Source: Brucella rhizosphaerae (GTDB lineage: Bacteria > Pseudomonadota > Alphaproteobacteria > Rhizobiales > Rhizobiaceae). Taken from it: 64,000 nt of DNA. The notes beneath the pieces are model-generated. The model saw nothing but the letters and a program-made list of their open reading frames with translations. It was not told where the DNA came from and made no database searches. Made by a program: the position numbers and the translations under genes. Positions 25,416-34,898 of the stretch are shown here, piece by piece (positions within the stretch are counted from its first letter, which is position 1; every line of letters begins with the position of its first letter). The DNA is taken from contig NZ_NNRK01000017.1 in assembly GCF_002252475.1 (NCBI RefSeq), positions 372,001-436,000 of the forward strand, given 5' to 3'.

Positions 25416-26717
25416 TTATTGTGCTGCTGCAATCGCTTCGTTTGCGCGTTTTACAGCGTTATCAAGCGCAGTTTTTGCATCCTGCTTACCACCGAGCATC
25501 GCTTCGAATTCCTCATTGAGGATATCGCGAACCTGCGGGAGATTGATGAGACGCACACCCTTGGAATTTTCCGTTGGCGCCTTGCCCATCATCTGAAGGA
25601 TCGGTGTTTCGCGGCCCGGATTCTTTTCATAGAAATCCGAGTTCTTCGTTGCTTCATAAGCAGCCATCGTCACAGGCAGATAGCCGGACTTTTCATGCAG
25701 CTTCTGCTGAATTTTGGTCTGCGAGAGGAAGTTGAAGAACTGAGCAATGCCCTTGTACTGGTCATCGCTGAGGCCCGCAAAGACCCAGAGGCTGGCGCCG
25801 CCCGGAATGGTGTTCTGTGGGCCATGGCCTTCATAGTAAGGAAGCTGACCAATGCCGTAGTTCATGCCCGACTTGATGACATCGCCGAGACCACCCGAAG
25901 ATTCCGTCAGCATCGCGCATTCACCCGAGGTGAAGAGCTGCTTAGCTTCAGAAACACGTCCGCCATAACGGAAAGTTCCATCCTTGGCGAGATCAGCAAT
26001 TGCCTGGAAATGTTCAACGAAAAGCGGCTCGTTGATCTTGAGTTCAACGTTGGTACCGGCAAGACCATTTTCGTTGGTGCCATAGGCAACATTGTTCCAG
26101 GCAGCAAAGTTTTCGGTCTGAATCCATGTCAGCCATGTCGAAGTGAAACCGCAAGGCGAAGCACCACTTGCTTTGATCTTTTTGGCTGCTGCAAAAACTT
26201 CAGGCCAGGTCTTTGGCGGTGTATTTTCATCAAGGCCAGCCTTCTTGAAGGTGTCCTTGTTGTAATACAGGATCGGCGATGATGAATTATACGGGAAGGA
26301 CAGCATGGTGCCGTCTGGCTTCGAATAATAAGCAACGATACCCGGCAGATACTGCGACTTATCGAATTTGAAGCCACCCTTTTCGAGCACTTCAGCGGCT
26401 GGGACCATTGCGCCCTCAGCTGCCATCATGACGCCGCTACCGGCATCGAAAACCTGAATGATTGCTGGCGGCTGCTTCGAACGGAACGCGGCAATGCCTG
26501 CATTCAACGTTTCTGGATAGCTGCCCTTATAGACCGGAACAATCTTGAATTCGCTCTGGCTTTCATTGAACTCTTTGGAAAGTTCATTGACCATTTCGTT
26601 GTTCGCGCCGGTCATACCGTGCCACCAGCTAAGCTCCGTCTGCGCGAAAGCCTGAGAACCAATGGAAAGGGCAAGGGCGCCAGTCAGCGCCGAAGTCGTG
26701 ATCAGACGGGTAAGCAT
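25416..26717 (-). CDS. ugpB: sn-glycerol-3-phosphate-binding periplasmic protein UgpB
   Basis: A 433-residue periplasmic binding protein with a signal peptide ending SQAFAQ. Diagnostic UgpB blocks are LSWWHGMTGANNEMV, SGASPCGFTSTWLTWIQTENFAAW, the TSGECAMLTESSGGLGDVI region, GGASLWVFAGLS and FYEKNPGRETPILQMMGKAP, which align closely with the E. coli protein as I remember it. The ATG at 26717 follows GAGGAGG. It is the first gene of ugpBAEC, with a Pho-box-like sequence about 80 bases upstream. Confidence 0.96.
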   Translation of the reverse strand: MLTRLITTSALTGALALSIGSQAFAQTELSWWHGMTGANNEMVNELSKEFNESQSEFKIVPVYKGSYPETLNAGIAAFRSKQPPAIIQVFDAGSGVMMAAEGAMVPAAEVLEKGGFKFDKSQYLPGIVAYYSKPDGTMLSFPYNSSSPILYYNKDTFKKAGLDENTPPKTWPEVFAAAKKIKASGASPCGFTSTWLTWIQTENFAAWNNVAYGTNENGLAGTNVELKINEPLFVEHFQAIADLAKDGTFRYGGRVSEAKQLFTSGECAMLTESSGGLGDVIKSGMNYGIGQLPYYEGHGPQNTIPGGASLWVFAGLSDDQYKGIAQFFNFLSQTKIQQKLHEKSGYLPVTMAAYEATKNSDFYEKNPGRETPILQMMGKAPTENSKGVRLINLPQVRDILNEEFEAMLGGKQDAKTALDNAVKRANEAIAAAQ

Positions 26718-26797
26718 ATTTCCTCCTCGGAAATGCGTTTGCGTTAACATCAGGAGTGGAACTCTCCGCTCAGGATGCCGGAAACTGCATTATAGTT

Positions 26798-26815
26798 ATT
26801 ACACTTATATGACTG
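26798..26815 (-). promoter_or_regulatory. Pho-box-like site upstream of ugpB
   Basis: On the minus strand CAGTCAT-ATAA-GTGTAAT matches 11 of 14 positions of two CTGTCAT repeats spaced by four bases, the PhoB consensus. It is 81-98 bases before the ugpB start. Phosphate control of ugp is established in enteric and rhizobial bacteria; here it is inferred. Confidence 0.45.
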
Positions 26816-27242
26816 CGATTTAGCTATGAACCAAATTCCTATTCCCAATAATAGAATAAATCCGAAAATGTTAATGCTTGAAAGGAAAAAAAGCGAAAAA
26901 GAATCGATAATATTGGGGAGAAGATGTGGATAGCTTGCCAAGCGATCACTTTAGTCAAACAACAACAGGCATTAACCCTTTAGCCACCTCACAAATTGCC
27001 CCCGCATTCGACACATGCTCCGCGCAATTGGAGCAACCTTCCGGCAATCATTGAGCACATCCTGTATAATTCAGTAATCTCAGGGGCTTGCGTGACTACG
27101 AGAATCCCAATTATGTGGCTCCCAACCTGAAGGGATTGCCGCTCGTCGTACTCATCATATAGACAATCCGTGCAGGCATACATGAGAGTAATTGCATATA
27201 TGGAGCAGGTTACTGTTCCGAAAACCGCATGACGGAGTTTTT
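26816..27242. other. Intergenic stretch between ugpB and the D-aminopeptidase-like gene
   Basis: AT-rich near the ugp side, GC-richer on the right. A TATAAT stands at 27065-27070 (plus strand) without a convincing -35. I see no coding frame with a ribosome site and no recognised RNA fold; short reverse-complementary words around 27078-27135 do not make a clear structure. Confidence 0.4.
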
Positions 27243-28763
27243 ATGCCCATTCACGCTGATTGGCACGCTGATTGGAATGCAGCCTCGTTATCTGCAAAGC
27301 TCCATTCCAGAACATGGGGTAAGAATGAGCCCGGCGGCGTCATTATCGGCTTTGATCCGCAAGGCGTGAAGTTTGCTTATGCCGGCGGTCTGGAAAGCCT
27401 TGCGACTGGTGTGCCTTTCACAGCAAACACAGTTGTCCGCTACGCATCCATAACCAAACATATCTTCTGTGCCATGGTGCTGCGTCATGCTGATGTGATC
27501 AGCCTTAACGACCGGCTTGGTGATCACCTACCGGAATTGCAAAGCCCGCTGACTGATGTTTCTGTCGGGCGTGCCCTTGATATGACATCAGGCTTGCCGG
27601 ATGCGCGCGAATGCCTGACGCTGCTGGGGCTGTCTGTTTATACACATACCGATGCGGAAAGCCTTCTCGAGTTTCTTTCAACAATGAACCGGCTGAACTT
27701 TGGTGCCGGTAGCGAAGTTTCCTATTCCAATACGGGCTATAGGCTTGTTGAAGCGGCGCTTGAACGCAAAGGTCTGTTTTTCAAAGACTTCGTAAAATCA
27801 GAAATCAGTGATCCGCTCGATACCTTCATTGAAGTTCCGGATGCCTGGGCCGATCCGGTAAAGGGTCTGGCACCGGGTTACTGGAAATCTGAACAAAAAT
27901 GGCAGGAAAGTGCCGCCGGGCTTCAACTCTCTGCTTCAGGCAGTCTGGCTGGCAGTGGCATGGCCCTTACAAAATGGGCACAGGCGCTATTTGAGGACAA
28001 GGGGCCATTTAGCGGACTGCTTTCGATGCTTTCAGCAGAGCGCTTTCTCAATGATGGTCGACCAACGCGCTATGGTCTTGGTTTGCGCTGGAATGAAATT
28101 GGCGGCAAGCCTTTCATTGGTCATGGCGGATCGCATCCGGGTTACAAAAGCTATTTCCTGCTCGATCCCGCTGAGAAAACCGGCATAATCGTTGTGAGCA
28201 ATCGCGAAGACACTGATACTTACAAAATCGCGCGCGACTGCATGGCAGCGCTCAATGGATCGGAACTCCCCGATACAAATTGCGCAATCCCGGATGGATT
28301 ATATGTATCTGAGACAGGGCCATACTGGATTGAGATGCGGAAAGGCGTCGCCAATTACCTTGGCGCTGAAGATCGCCTTTACGACATTGGCAAAGGCTGG
28401 TTTTCATCGCTATCTCCATCATCACCCATTAAGTTGTGTTGGACCGGTGATGTGTTGCAAGGCGAAATTGGTCATGTAGCACGCGAACTGAAATCTGTGA
28501 CGGCACGACCTGCAGGCAAGGAGTTTGACGGTCACTGGAGCGCTTCGCTTTATGGTGCCTCCTTTACCATCGACAATGGCCATATCATTATGGGAATTGG
28601 CCCGACACGACAGGTCATGCCATTGGAAGATCTGGGTAATGGGCGTGCTCTGTTCACGTTACGTGACGGGCCATGGAGCAAGCGTATCTGTATCCATATG
28701 CTCAATAGAGATCGTCTTGAACTGGTTCTTAGTCGCAGCCGCATGATTGAATATCAGCGTTGA
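27243..28763 (+). CDS. Serine hydrolase of the D-aminopeptidase/beta-lactamase (S12) family
   Basis: A 506-residue penicillin-binding-protein-fold hydrolase. The nucleophile motif is Ser69-Ile-Thr-Lys72, the second motif Tyr161-Ser-Asn163 and the third HGG in FIGHGGSHPG. The catalytic domain is followed by beta-rich C-terminal domains (from about residue 350). Length and three-part layout match D-aminopeptidase (DAP) of Ochrobactrum anthropi, which releases N-terminal D-residues, but overall identity looks modest. No signal peptide is seen, so it is probably cytoplasmic. It precedes adenine deaminase by 63 bases. Confidence 0.82.
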   Translation: MPIHADWHADWNAASLSAKLHSRTWGKNEPGGVIIGFDPQGVKFAYAGGLESLATGVPFTANTVVRYASITKHIFCAMVLRHADVISLNDRLGDHLPELQSPLTDVSVGRALDMTSGLPDARECLTLLGLSVYTHTDAESLLEFLSTMNRLNFGAGSEVSYSNTGYRLVEAALERKGLFFKDFVKSEISDPLDTFIEVPDAWADPVKGLAPGYWKSEQKWQESAAGLQLSASGSLAGSGMALTKWAQALFEDKGPFSGLLSMLSAERFLNDGRPTRYGLGLRWNEIGGKPFIGHGGSHPGYKSYFLLDPAEKTGIIVVSNREDTDTYKIARDCMAALNGSELPDTNCAIPDGLYVSETGPYWIEMRKGVANYLGAEDRLYDIGKGWFSSLSPSSPIKLCWTGDVLQGEIGHVARELKSVTARPAGKEFDGHWSASLYGASFTIDNGHIIMGIGPTRQVMPLEDLGNGRALFTLRDGPWSKRICIHMLNRDRLELVLSRSRMIEYQR

Positions 28764-28826
28764 ACGCGCTTCATTGTGTTATTTTCGGGAAATTGATTCC
28801 GAAAATGATTTGAATGGAGTGAGCCA

Positions 28827-30518
28827 ATGCTTGAACAGATGATCGATCAAGGTGCTGGTCGTGAACCCGCCGATATCGTGCTGAAAGGCGGCCGCTTTTT
28901 CGATCTGATTACAGGTGAACTCGTTTCAAGTGATATTGCGATTTGTGGCGATCGCATCGTGGGCACCTTTGGCACCTATCAGGGCAAGCATGAGATCGAC
29001 ATTTCCGGACGCATCGTTGTGCCTGGCTTTATCGATACGCATCTGCATATTGAATCATCCAATGTGACCCCGCACGAGTTTGATCGCTGTGTATTGCCGC
29101 AAGGCGTAACTACGGTGATTTGTGATCCACATGAGATTGCCAATGTTCTCGGCATCGAAGGCTTGCAATATTTCCTCGATAGTTCGCTCGAAACCATCAT
29201 GGATATTCGCGTGCAGCTCTCAAGCTGTGTGCCTGCCACCCATATGGAAACCTCTGGTGCCGAACTTCTGATCGATGATCTGTTGCCTTTTGCCGATCAT
29301 CCCAAGGTGATCGGACTGGCCGAGTTCATGAATTTTCCGGGCGTTCTGTCCAAAGATCCTGAATGCATTGCGAAGCTCAAAGCATTTCAGGGCCGCCATA
29401 TCGATGGTCATGCGCCGCTTTTGCGAGGCCTCGATCTGAATGGCTATATTGCTGCCGGCATTCGCACTGAACACGAAGCGACAAGTGCTGAGGAAGCGCT
29501 TGAAAAGCTGCGCAAAGGTATGCACGTACTTGTACGCGAAGGCTCAGTTTCAAAAGATCTTCATGCGTTAATGCCAATCATCACAGAACGCCATTCACAG
29601 TTCCTCGCTCTTTGTACGGATGATCGCAACCCGCTCGACATTGCCGATCAGGGGCATCTTGATTATCTCATCCGCACGGCAATCGCCGGTGGTGTGGAGC
29701 CGCTCGCTATTTATCGTGCGGCGAGTGTTTCGGCGGCGCGCGCTTTTGGCCTGTTTGATCGCGGGCTGGTCGCACCAGGACAACGCGCCGATCTTGCCAT
29801 CATCGACAGTCTTGAGGGCTGTCATGCTGAAATCGTGCTTTCGGCGGGCAGGGTGGTTTCGGAAGAGCTGTTCTCAAGTCGCCGGTTGGTAGCCGAAGTT
29901 GGTCGCAACAGCGTTAAAGCGTCGAAAGTCAGCGCATCCAGTTTCAGATCGCAATCCAATAGCGGCAGAACACGCGCCATCGGCATCATTCCGGGCAAGA
30001 TCATCACCGAAAGCCTCGAGTTCGATTTGAAAGTGGGGCCGCATGGCGTCGAGCCAGACCTTGAACGCGACGTCGTCAAAATCGCAGTCGTTGAACGGCA
30101 TGGCAAGAATGGCAATATCGCCACCGGCTTCGTGCATGGATTTGGCTTGAAAGCGGGCGCAATAGCCTCAACAGTCAGCCATGACAGTCATAATATCTGT
30201 GTCGTCGGCGTTTCGGACGAAGATATAGCTACCGCCGCCAACCGTCTTGGCGAGATCGAGGGCGGTTTTGTCGTAGTTCGTGATGGTAAAATATTGGCCG
30301 AAATGCCGCTGCCAATTGCCGGACTGATGAGTATCGAACCTTATGAAACCGTACGGGAACAGCTTCGCAAATTGCGTCATGCGGCTGAAGAACTCGGTTC
30401 GGTATTGGAAGAGCCTTTCCTGCAGCTGGCCTTTGTGGCGCTACCCGTCATTCCTCATTTGAAGATCACTGATCGCGGACTTGTCGATGTCGACAAGTTT
30501 GAATTCGTTGGGAACTAA
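28827..30518 (+). CDS. ade: Adenine deaminase
   Basis: A 563-residue amidohydrolase that converts adenine to hypoxanthine and ammonia. Metal-site motifs are [15 protein letters not shown] (His72, His74), [42 protein letters not shown] and CTDDRNP. The C-terminal half (from about 380) is the Ade-specific domain with [10 protein letters not shown]. The length is typical of bacterial Ade2-type enzymes. GGAG lies 9 bases before the ATG. It may be co-transcribed with the preceding hydrolase. Confidence 0.96.
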   Translation: MLEQMIDQGAGREPADIVLKGGRFFDLITGELVSSDIAICGDRIVGTFGTYQGKHEIDISGRIVVPGFIDTHLHIESSNVTPHEFDRCVLPQGVTTVICDPHEIANVLGIEGLQYFLDSSLETIMDIRVQLSSCVPATHMETSGAELLIDDLLPFADHPKVIGLAEFMNFPGVLSKDPECIAKLKAFQGRHIDGHAPLLRGLDLNGYIAAGIRTEHEATSAEEALEKLRKGMHVLVREGSVSKDLHALMPIITERHSQFLALCTDDRNPLDIADQGHLDYLIRTAIAGGVEPLAIYRAASVSAARAFGLFDRGLVAPGQRADLAIIDSLEGCHAEIVLSAGRVVSEELFSSRRLVAEVGRNSVKASKVSASSFRSQSNSGRTRAIGIIPGKIITESLEFDLKVGPHGVEPDLERDVVKIAVVERHGKNGNIATGFVHGFGLKAGAIASTVSHDSHNICVVGVSDEDIATAANRLGEIEGGFVVVRDGKILAEMPLPIAGLMSIEPYETVREQLRKLRHAAEELGSVLEEPFLQLAFVALPVIPHLKITDRGLVDVDKFEFVGN

Positions 30519-30591
30519 TCGGACCGATGCGACTGTCATAAAGGGTTCAAGTTGAACTGCTAACTCGCTGGTAAAAATCGGATTTTATACC

Positions 30592-31308
30592 ATGCAGTTT
30601 TTGAACACTTTTGATCTTTACCCATTTCTCGATACGGCGGTGAGTTTCACCGCCGCCTTCATCTTTGGCACCATGATCGGCGCTGAACGTCAGTACCGTC
30701 AGCGAACAGCAGGCCTGCGAACCAATGCGCTCGTAGCATTGGGCGCTGCCGCTTTCGTTGATCTGGCTGCACGTCTAGCCGGCAGTGCAGAATCGCTGCG
30801 TGTGATCGCCTATGTGGTTTCCGGGGTTGGTTTTCTTGGCGCTGGCGTCATCATGAAAGAGGGCATGAATGTTCGCGGCCTCAATACGGCTGCAACCCTC
30901 TGGTGCTCGGCTGCGGTCGGTGCTTGTGCAGGTACGGATATGTTGGCGGAAGCGGCATTGCTAACCGTCTATGTCTTGCTCGGCAATACATTGCTACGAC
31001 CACTGGTTAATCTCATCAATCGCATTCCCATCAGCGAACAGGCACTCGAACAGACTTATGAGGTCCGCGTGATTGCCTCGCATTCAGTTATGGAGGAAAT
31101 GCGTGAATTGCTCGTCGAAAAGCTCGAAGAGGCAAAGTATCCGGTCAGCGATGTCGAGCTCACGGATCGCAACGCCGAGACTGTTGAAATACTCGCAACG
31201 CTTGTCAGCACCTCGATCGAGCCGGAAGAAATCGACACCGTCGCGCATTTTATGGAAGCGCAGCACGGTGTTTTTTATGCTGGCTGGGAAGGCAGTTCAA
31301 AGGACTGA
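30592..31308 (+). CDS. mgtC: MgtC/SapB-family inner-membrane protein
   Basis: A 238-residue protein with about four or five N-terminal membrane segments carrying the MgtC signatures (GTMIGAERQYRQRTAGLRTNALVALGAA, GVGFLGAGVIMKEG, GLNTAATLWCSAAVG) and a soluble ACT-like C-terminal domain (about 155-235). MgtC helps growth at low magnesium and survival in macrophages in several intracellular pathogens, including Brucella. The stop codon is directly followed by the stop of the convergent Lrp gene. Confidence 0.92.
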   Translation: MQFLNTFDLYPFLDTAVSFTAAFIFGTMIGAERQYRQRTAGLRTNALVALGAAAFVDLAARLAGSAESLRVIAYVVSGVGFLGAGVIMKEGMNVRGLNTAATLWCSAAVGACAGTDMLAEAALLTVYVLLGNTLLRPLVNLINRIPISEQALEQTYEVRVIASHSVMEEMRELLVEKLEEAKYPVSDVELTDRNAETVEILATLVSTSIEPEEIDTVAHFMEAQHGVFYAGWEGSSKD

Positions 31309-31737
31309 TTACCGATCAATTCTTGTCGAAAGAATGATCGAAGACATGGTGCGCTCAACGCCTTCGAGCGCACCGATTTTATCGAGTACGATATCGAGTT
31401 CCTGAATGGACGGCGCTTCAACCACGACGATCATATCAAAATGGCCACTGACAGAATGCAATGTACGCACCGCCATGATGCTGCGTAATGCTGTTTCAAC
31501 CTTTGGCGCAAATTTCGGCAAAGCCGTCACCAGCACATGCGCACGAACCAGATCACGTTCAAATTCTGGTGCGATTCGAACGGTATAGCCCTCGATGACT
31601 CCCCGCTTTTCCAGCTTTTCCAACCTGCTTTGCACGGTCGTGCGCGACACACCGAGCCGTCTTGCAAGGTCGGCCGTGGAGGCGCGTGCATTTTCTCGTA
31701 ACAGGGCGATAAGGGTAAGGTCTGCATTTGTCGTCAT
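31309..31737 (-). CDS. Lrp/AsnC-family transcriptional regulator
   Basis: A 142-residue regulator. The N-terminal HTH (LIALLRENARASTADLARRLGVSRTTVQSRLEKLEKRGVI) is followed by the RAM/AsnC ligand domain (from about residue 65, VLVTALPKFAPKVETALRSI). The ATG at 31737 was preferred to an upstream in-frame start at 31767. It is divergent to a saccharopine-dehydrogenase-like enzyme, and Lrp-type proteins often control the adjacent amino-acid catabolic gene. Confidence 0.92.
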   Translation of the reverse strand: MTTNADLTLIALLRENARASTADLARRLGVSRTTVQSRLEKLEKRGVIEGYTVRIAPEFERDLVRAHVLVTALPKFAPKVETALRSIMAVRTLHSVSGHFDMIVVVEAPSIQELDIVLDKIGALEGVERTMSSIILSTRIDR

Positions 31738-31808
31738 AATGCATATTAGATACGTCAATTTGCACAAACAAACAACGTTGAATCGTCAGTTTAAATGCTT
31801 CTTTTCGC

Positions 31809-31841
31809 CGAAATTTATGAGATTCTTTATCTATCGAAATT
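31809..31841. promoter_or_regulatory. Direct repeat CGAAATT in the Lrp/dehydrogenase divergent region
   Basis: CGAAATT occurs at 31809-31815 and 31835-31841, 26 bases apart, about 2.5 helical turns. It is a weak candidate for Lrp-type binding. Confidence 0.25.
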
Positions 31842-31877
31842 GCATTACCCAACTTGCCTTATTAAAGGGGAAAAGAC

Positions 31878-32981
31878 ATGAAAGAGATCGTTGTTGTAGG
31901 CGCGGGCAAAATCGGCGCGACCATTGCCGATCTTCTGGCTTCGACTGGTGACTATGCTGTGACGGTTATTGACCGTTCGCAGGCCCAGCTCGATGCGCTG
32001 GATACAGGTGCAGAAGTCAAGACACAGGCTCTCGACATTGCAGATGCCAAGGCACTTGAAGCTGTTCTCACAGGCAAGTTTGCGGTATTGAGTGCAGCTC
32101 CATTCCAGCTGACCACGCTGATCGCAGAAGCTGCTGCCAAGACCGGCGTTCATTACCTCGACCTCACCGAAGATGTTGCCAGCACCAAGCGCGTCATGGA
32201 ACTGGCGGAAGATGCAAAGACTGCATTCATTCCACAGTGTGGCTTGGCTCCAGGCTTCATTTCGATCGTTGCTTATGATCTTGCAAAGCGCTTCGACACG
32301 CTCGAAAACGTGCGCATGCGCGTTGGCGCTCTCCCAGAATTCCCGTCTAATGCTCTGAACTACAACCTGACCTGGAGCACTGACGGTCTGATCAACGAGT
32401 ATATCGAACCATGTGAAGCCATCGTGAATGGCAAACTGACCAAGGTTCCAGCACTCGAAGAACGCGAAGAATTCTCGCTCGACGGCGTAACCTATGAAGC
32501 TTTCAACACGTCGGGCGGCCTCGGCACGCTCTGTGATACGCTTGAAGGCAAGGTTCGCACGCTGAACTACCGCACAATCCGTTATCCAGGCCACGTTGCA
32601 CTTATGAAGGCGCTGCTCAACGATCTCGGTCTTCGTCATCGCCGTGAAGTGCTCAAGGACATCTTTGAAAATGCTCTGCCAAGCACACTGCAGGACGTTA
32701 TCGTAATCTTCGTGACCGTTTCCGGCACCAAGAACGGCCGTCTGGTTCAGGAAACCTACGCGAACAAAGTTTATGCCAATCAGGTTGGCAAGATCGTCCG
32801 TTCGGGCATCCAGATCACGACTGCTTCGGCCATCTGCGCTGTGCTCGATATGCTGGCAAAGGGCGAAATCGCACAGAAGGGTTTTGTTCGTCAGGAAGAC
32901 ATCACGCTCGATGCATTCCTCGCAAACCGCTTCGGCAAAGCTTATGCGCAAGACGATCATTCGACACGTCTTGTTGCCTGA
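31878..32981 (+). CDS. Saccharopine-dehydrogenase-family protein (lysine catabolism candidate)
   Basis: A 367-residue NAD(P)-dependent dehydrogenase. The N-terminal Rossmann motif is VVGAGKIGATIADLL. The Sacchrp_dh_NADP domain continues through ALDIADAKALEAVLTGKFAVLSAAPF and HYLDLTED; the catalytic domain includes CGLAPGFISIVAYDLAK and NYRTIRYPGHVALMKALL. The family includes saccharopine dehydrogenase and L-lysine 6-dehydrogenase. With its divergent Lrp regulator and downstream basic-amino-acid-type binding proteins, lysine degradation is likely (inference). AAAGGGG precedes the ATG. Confidence 0.85.
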   Translation: MKEIVVVGAGKIGATIADLLASTGDYAVTVIDRSQAQLDALDTGAEVKTQALDIADAKALEAVLTGKFAVLSAAPFQLTTLIAEAAAKTGVHYLDLTEDVASTKRVMELAEDAKTAFIPQCGLAPGFISIVAYDLAKRFDTLENVRMRVGALPEFPSNALNYNLTWSTDGLINEYIEPCEAIVNGKLTKVPALEEREEFSLDGVTYEAFNTSGGLGTLCDTLEGKVRTLNYRTIRYPGHVALMKALLNDLGLRHRREVLKDIFENALPSTLQDVIVIFVTVSGTKNGRLVQETYANKVYANQVGKIVRSGIQITTASAICAVLDMLAKGEIAQKGFVRQEDITLDAFLANRFGKAYAQDDHSTRLVA

Positions 32982-33003
32982 AAGCACCGTTAAGGCCATA
33001 CCA

Positions 33004-33037
33004 GACCCGTTGCGCTAAACGCGCAGCGGGTCATTTT
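33004..33037 (+). terminator. Terminator after the saccharopine-dehydrogenase-like gene
   Basis: GACCCGTTGCGC pairs with GCGCAGCGGGTC (one G-T pair) around TAAAC, followed by ATTTTGCGTTT. Confidence 0.75.
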
Positions 33038-33141
33038 GCGTTTAAGTATGCCTAAAGTTGCGATTGAATTAGTTCGGCTTTGCGGGCAATCCGAACTGAG
33101 ACTTTAAAAAGCCCGTGACGAACAAGTAGAATAGGGAAGCG

Positions 33142-33903
33142 ATGTTTAAAACAATTTTGCTGGCCGGTCTGGCCACTGTCGTTCTTGCCATGCCTGTGCA
33201 GGCAAAGGAATGGAAAGAAATCCGTATCGCCAGCGAAGGCGCATATCCGCCCTTCAACTACATGACCCCAGATGGCAAGCTGGCTGGTTTCGATATCGAT
33301 ATCGCCAATGCTGTTTGTGCAGCGATGGAAGCCAAATGCGAAATCGTCTCCAATGACTGGGACGGCATGATTCCTGGCCTTCAGGCAAACAAGTTTGATG
33401 CCGTGATCGCATCCATGGCAATTACGCCAGAGCGAGAACAGCAGGTCGCATTTTCCGAGCGCTACTACACCACACCGCTGGCGGTCGTTGTTCCCAAAGA
33501 TACCGAGATCACATCACTTGAGCCCTCGGCATTTGACGGTAAAACAGTCGGTGCGCAGGCTGGCACCACGCAGGGCAATTATGCCGATGATGTTTACGGC
33601 AAAGCTGGCGCGGACGTGAAGCTTTATCCAACGGCGGACGAAGCCAATGCTGATCTCGAAAGCGGACGTCTTGATGCAATCGCGGCTGACAAGTTCCTTG
33701 CAGCTGATTGGTTGAAGAAACAAGGCGCTAACTGCTGCAAGTTCCTGGGCGACATTCCGGGTTCAGAAACCAAGATTGCTGTAGCTTTGCGCAAGGGTGA
33801 CGATGACCTGCGTGAGCAGTTCAACGCGGCGATTAAAAAAATCCGTGAGGACGGCACTTACGAGACGATCCGCAAGAAGTATTTCGATTTCGACATCTAC
33901 TGA
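33142..33903 (+). CDS. Amino-acid ABC transporter substrate-binding protein, first of a tandem pair
   Basis: A 253-residue family-3 periplasmic binding protein with signal peptide ending MPVQA-K. Motifs: EGAYPPFNY, GFDIDIANAVCAAM, CEIVSNDWDGMIPGLQANKFDAVIASMAITPERE and the GAQAGTT hinge. The Cys pairs and the sequence resemble lysine/arginine/ornithine- or octopine-type binding proteins. No permease or ATPase gene is adjacent, so it must use a transporter encoded elsewhere. A close paralogue follows at 34032. Confidence 0.9.
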   Translation: MFKTILLAGLATVVLAMPVQAKEWKEIRIASEGAYPPFNYMTPDGKLAGFDIDIANAVCAAMEAKCEIVSNDWDGMIPGLQANKFDAVIASMAITPEREQQVAFSERYYTTPLAVVVPKDTEITSLEPSAFDGKTVGAQAGTTQGNYADDVYGKAGADVKLYPTADEANADLESGRLDAIAADKFLAADWLKKQGANCCKFLGDIPGSETKIAVALRKGDDDLREQFNAAIKKIREDGTYETIRKKYFDFDIY

Positions 33904-33912
33904 TAGAAAATA

Positions 33913-33957
33913 ACCGGACGCCTCCAAATGTCTCACTTGAAACATGAGGCGTCCGGT
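33913..33957. other. Perfect 12-bp hairpin between the tandem binding-protein genes
   Basis: ACCGGACGCCTC (33913-33924) pairs exactly with GAGGCGTCCGGT (33946-33957), with ATGT/ACAT pairing inside. No T-run follows. It may terminate partially or protect the upstream mRNA end. Confidence 0.65.
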
Positions 33958-34031
33958 GCTTCATTCGACGAATAAATATGCGGGCGGGAAACCTGCACAA
34001 CAGAACCATAACAACGGTCAAGGGGAATACA

Positions 34032-34793
34032 ATGTTGAAATCCATCCTGTTCGCAGGCGTCGCCTCCATTCTTGCTGCACTTCCAGCGCAGGCCAAAGAA
34101 TGGAAAGAAATCAAGATTGCCACGGAAGGCGCATATCCTCCGTTCAATTTCGTTGCTGCCGATGGCTCGTTGCAGGGACTTGATGTCGATATCGCCAAGG
34201 CCCTTTGCGCGGCCATGGAAGCCAAATGTGAAATCGTTGCCAATGACTGGGATGGCATGATCCCGGGGCTGCAGGCTAACAAGTTCGATGCCGTCATCGC
34301 CTCGATGAGCGTGACCGAGGAACGCCAGAAGCAAGTCTCTTTTACCGACAAATACTACTCGACACCGTTGTCGGTTGCTGTTCCTAAAGACAGCCCGATC
34401 ACTGCGCTCGATGCTGCAGCATTCAAGGGTAAGTCAATCGGTGCGCAGGGATCCACGACGCAAGCAACCTATGCCGAAGACGTTTATGGCAAGGCCGGTG
34501 CTGATGTGAAGCTTTACCCGACTGCAGACGAAGCCAATGCCGATCTGAAAAGTGGCCGTCTTGATGCCGTCATTTCGGACAAGTTTCCAATTTCCGATTG
34601 GATCAAGGGCGATGGTGGTGAATGCTGCAAATTGATTGGTGATGTGCCGGGAACGCAGACAGACACAGCTATTGCCGTTCGCAAGGGCGACAATGATCTG
34701 CGCGAGCAATTCAATGCAGCCATCAAGAAAATCCGTGAAGACGGCACCTACGCAACTGTGGTGAAGAAATATTTCGACTTCGATATTTATTGA
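34032..34793 (+). CDS. Amino-acid ABC transporter substrate-binding protein, second of a tandem pair
   Basis: A 253-residue paralogue of the protein at 33142, with the same length and long identical blocks (KEWKEI, EGAYPPFN, NDWDGMIPGLQANKFDAVIASM, KLYPTADEANADL, REQFNAAIKKIREDGTY, KKYFDFDIY). Third-codon-position differences are frequent, so the duplication is old and both copies are under selection. The signal peptide ends LPAQA-K. AAGGGGA stands before the ATG. The differing segments (QGLDVDIAK, DSPITALDAAAFKGK) suggest different ligand preference. Confidence 0.9.
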   Translation: MLKSILFAGVASILAALPAQAKEWKEIKIATEGAYPPFNFVAADGSLQGLDVDIAKALCAAMEAKCEIVANDWDGMIPGLQANKFDAVIASMSVTEERQKQVSFTDKYYSTPLSVAVPKDSPITALDAAAFKGKSIGAQGSTTQATYAEDVYGKAGADVKLYPTADEANADLKSGRLDAVISDKFPISDWIKGDGGECCKLIGDVPGTQTDTAIAVRKGDNDLREQFNAAIKKIREDGTYATVVKKYFDFDIY

Positions 34794-34840
34794 TCTGAGA
34801 TAAGTTACTTGTAAAAGGTTTCACTCTTTGATGTATGCAG

Positions 34841-34872
34841 GAACGCGCTGACACATCGTCAGCGCGTTCTTT
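34841..34872 (+). terminator. Terminator after the second binding-protein gene
   Basis: GAACGCGCTGAC and GTCAGCGCGTTC form a perfect 12-bp stem around ACATC, followed by TTTCG. Confidence 0.8.
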
Positions 34873-34898
34873 CGTGTGATGGGATTGGCGGAAATACC

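Noticed and set aside
26989-27183. Possible small RNA or gene in the ugpB upstream gap
   Set aside because: Neither a stable fold nor a coding frame with ribosome site was convincing; reported only as an unexplained stretch.
31845-32999. Long open frame antisense to the saccharopine-dehydrogenase-like gene (384 codons)
   Set aside because: It is the mirror of a strongly conserved coding gene; its translation has no domain pattern.
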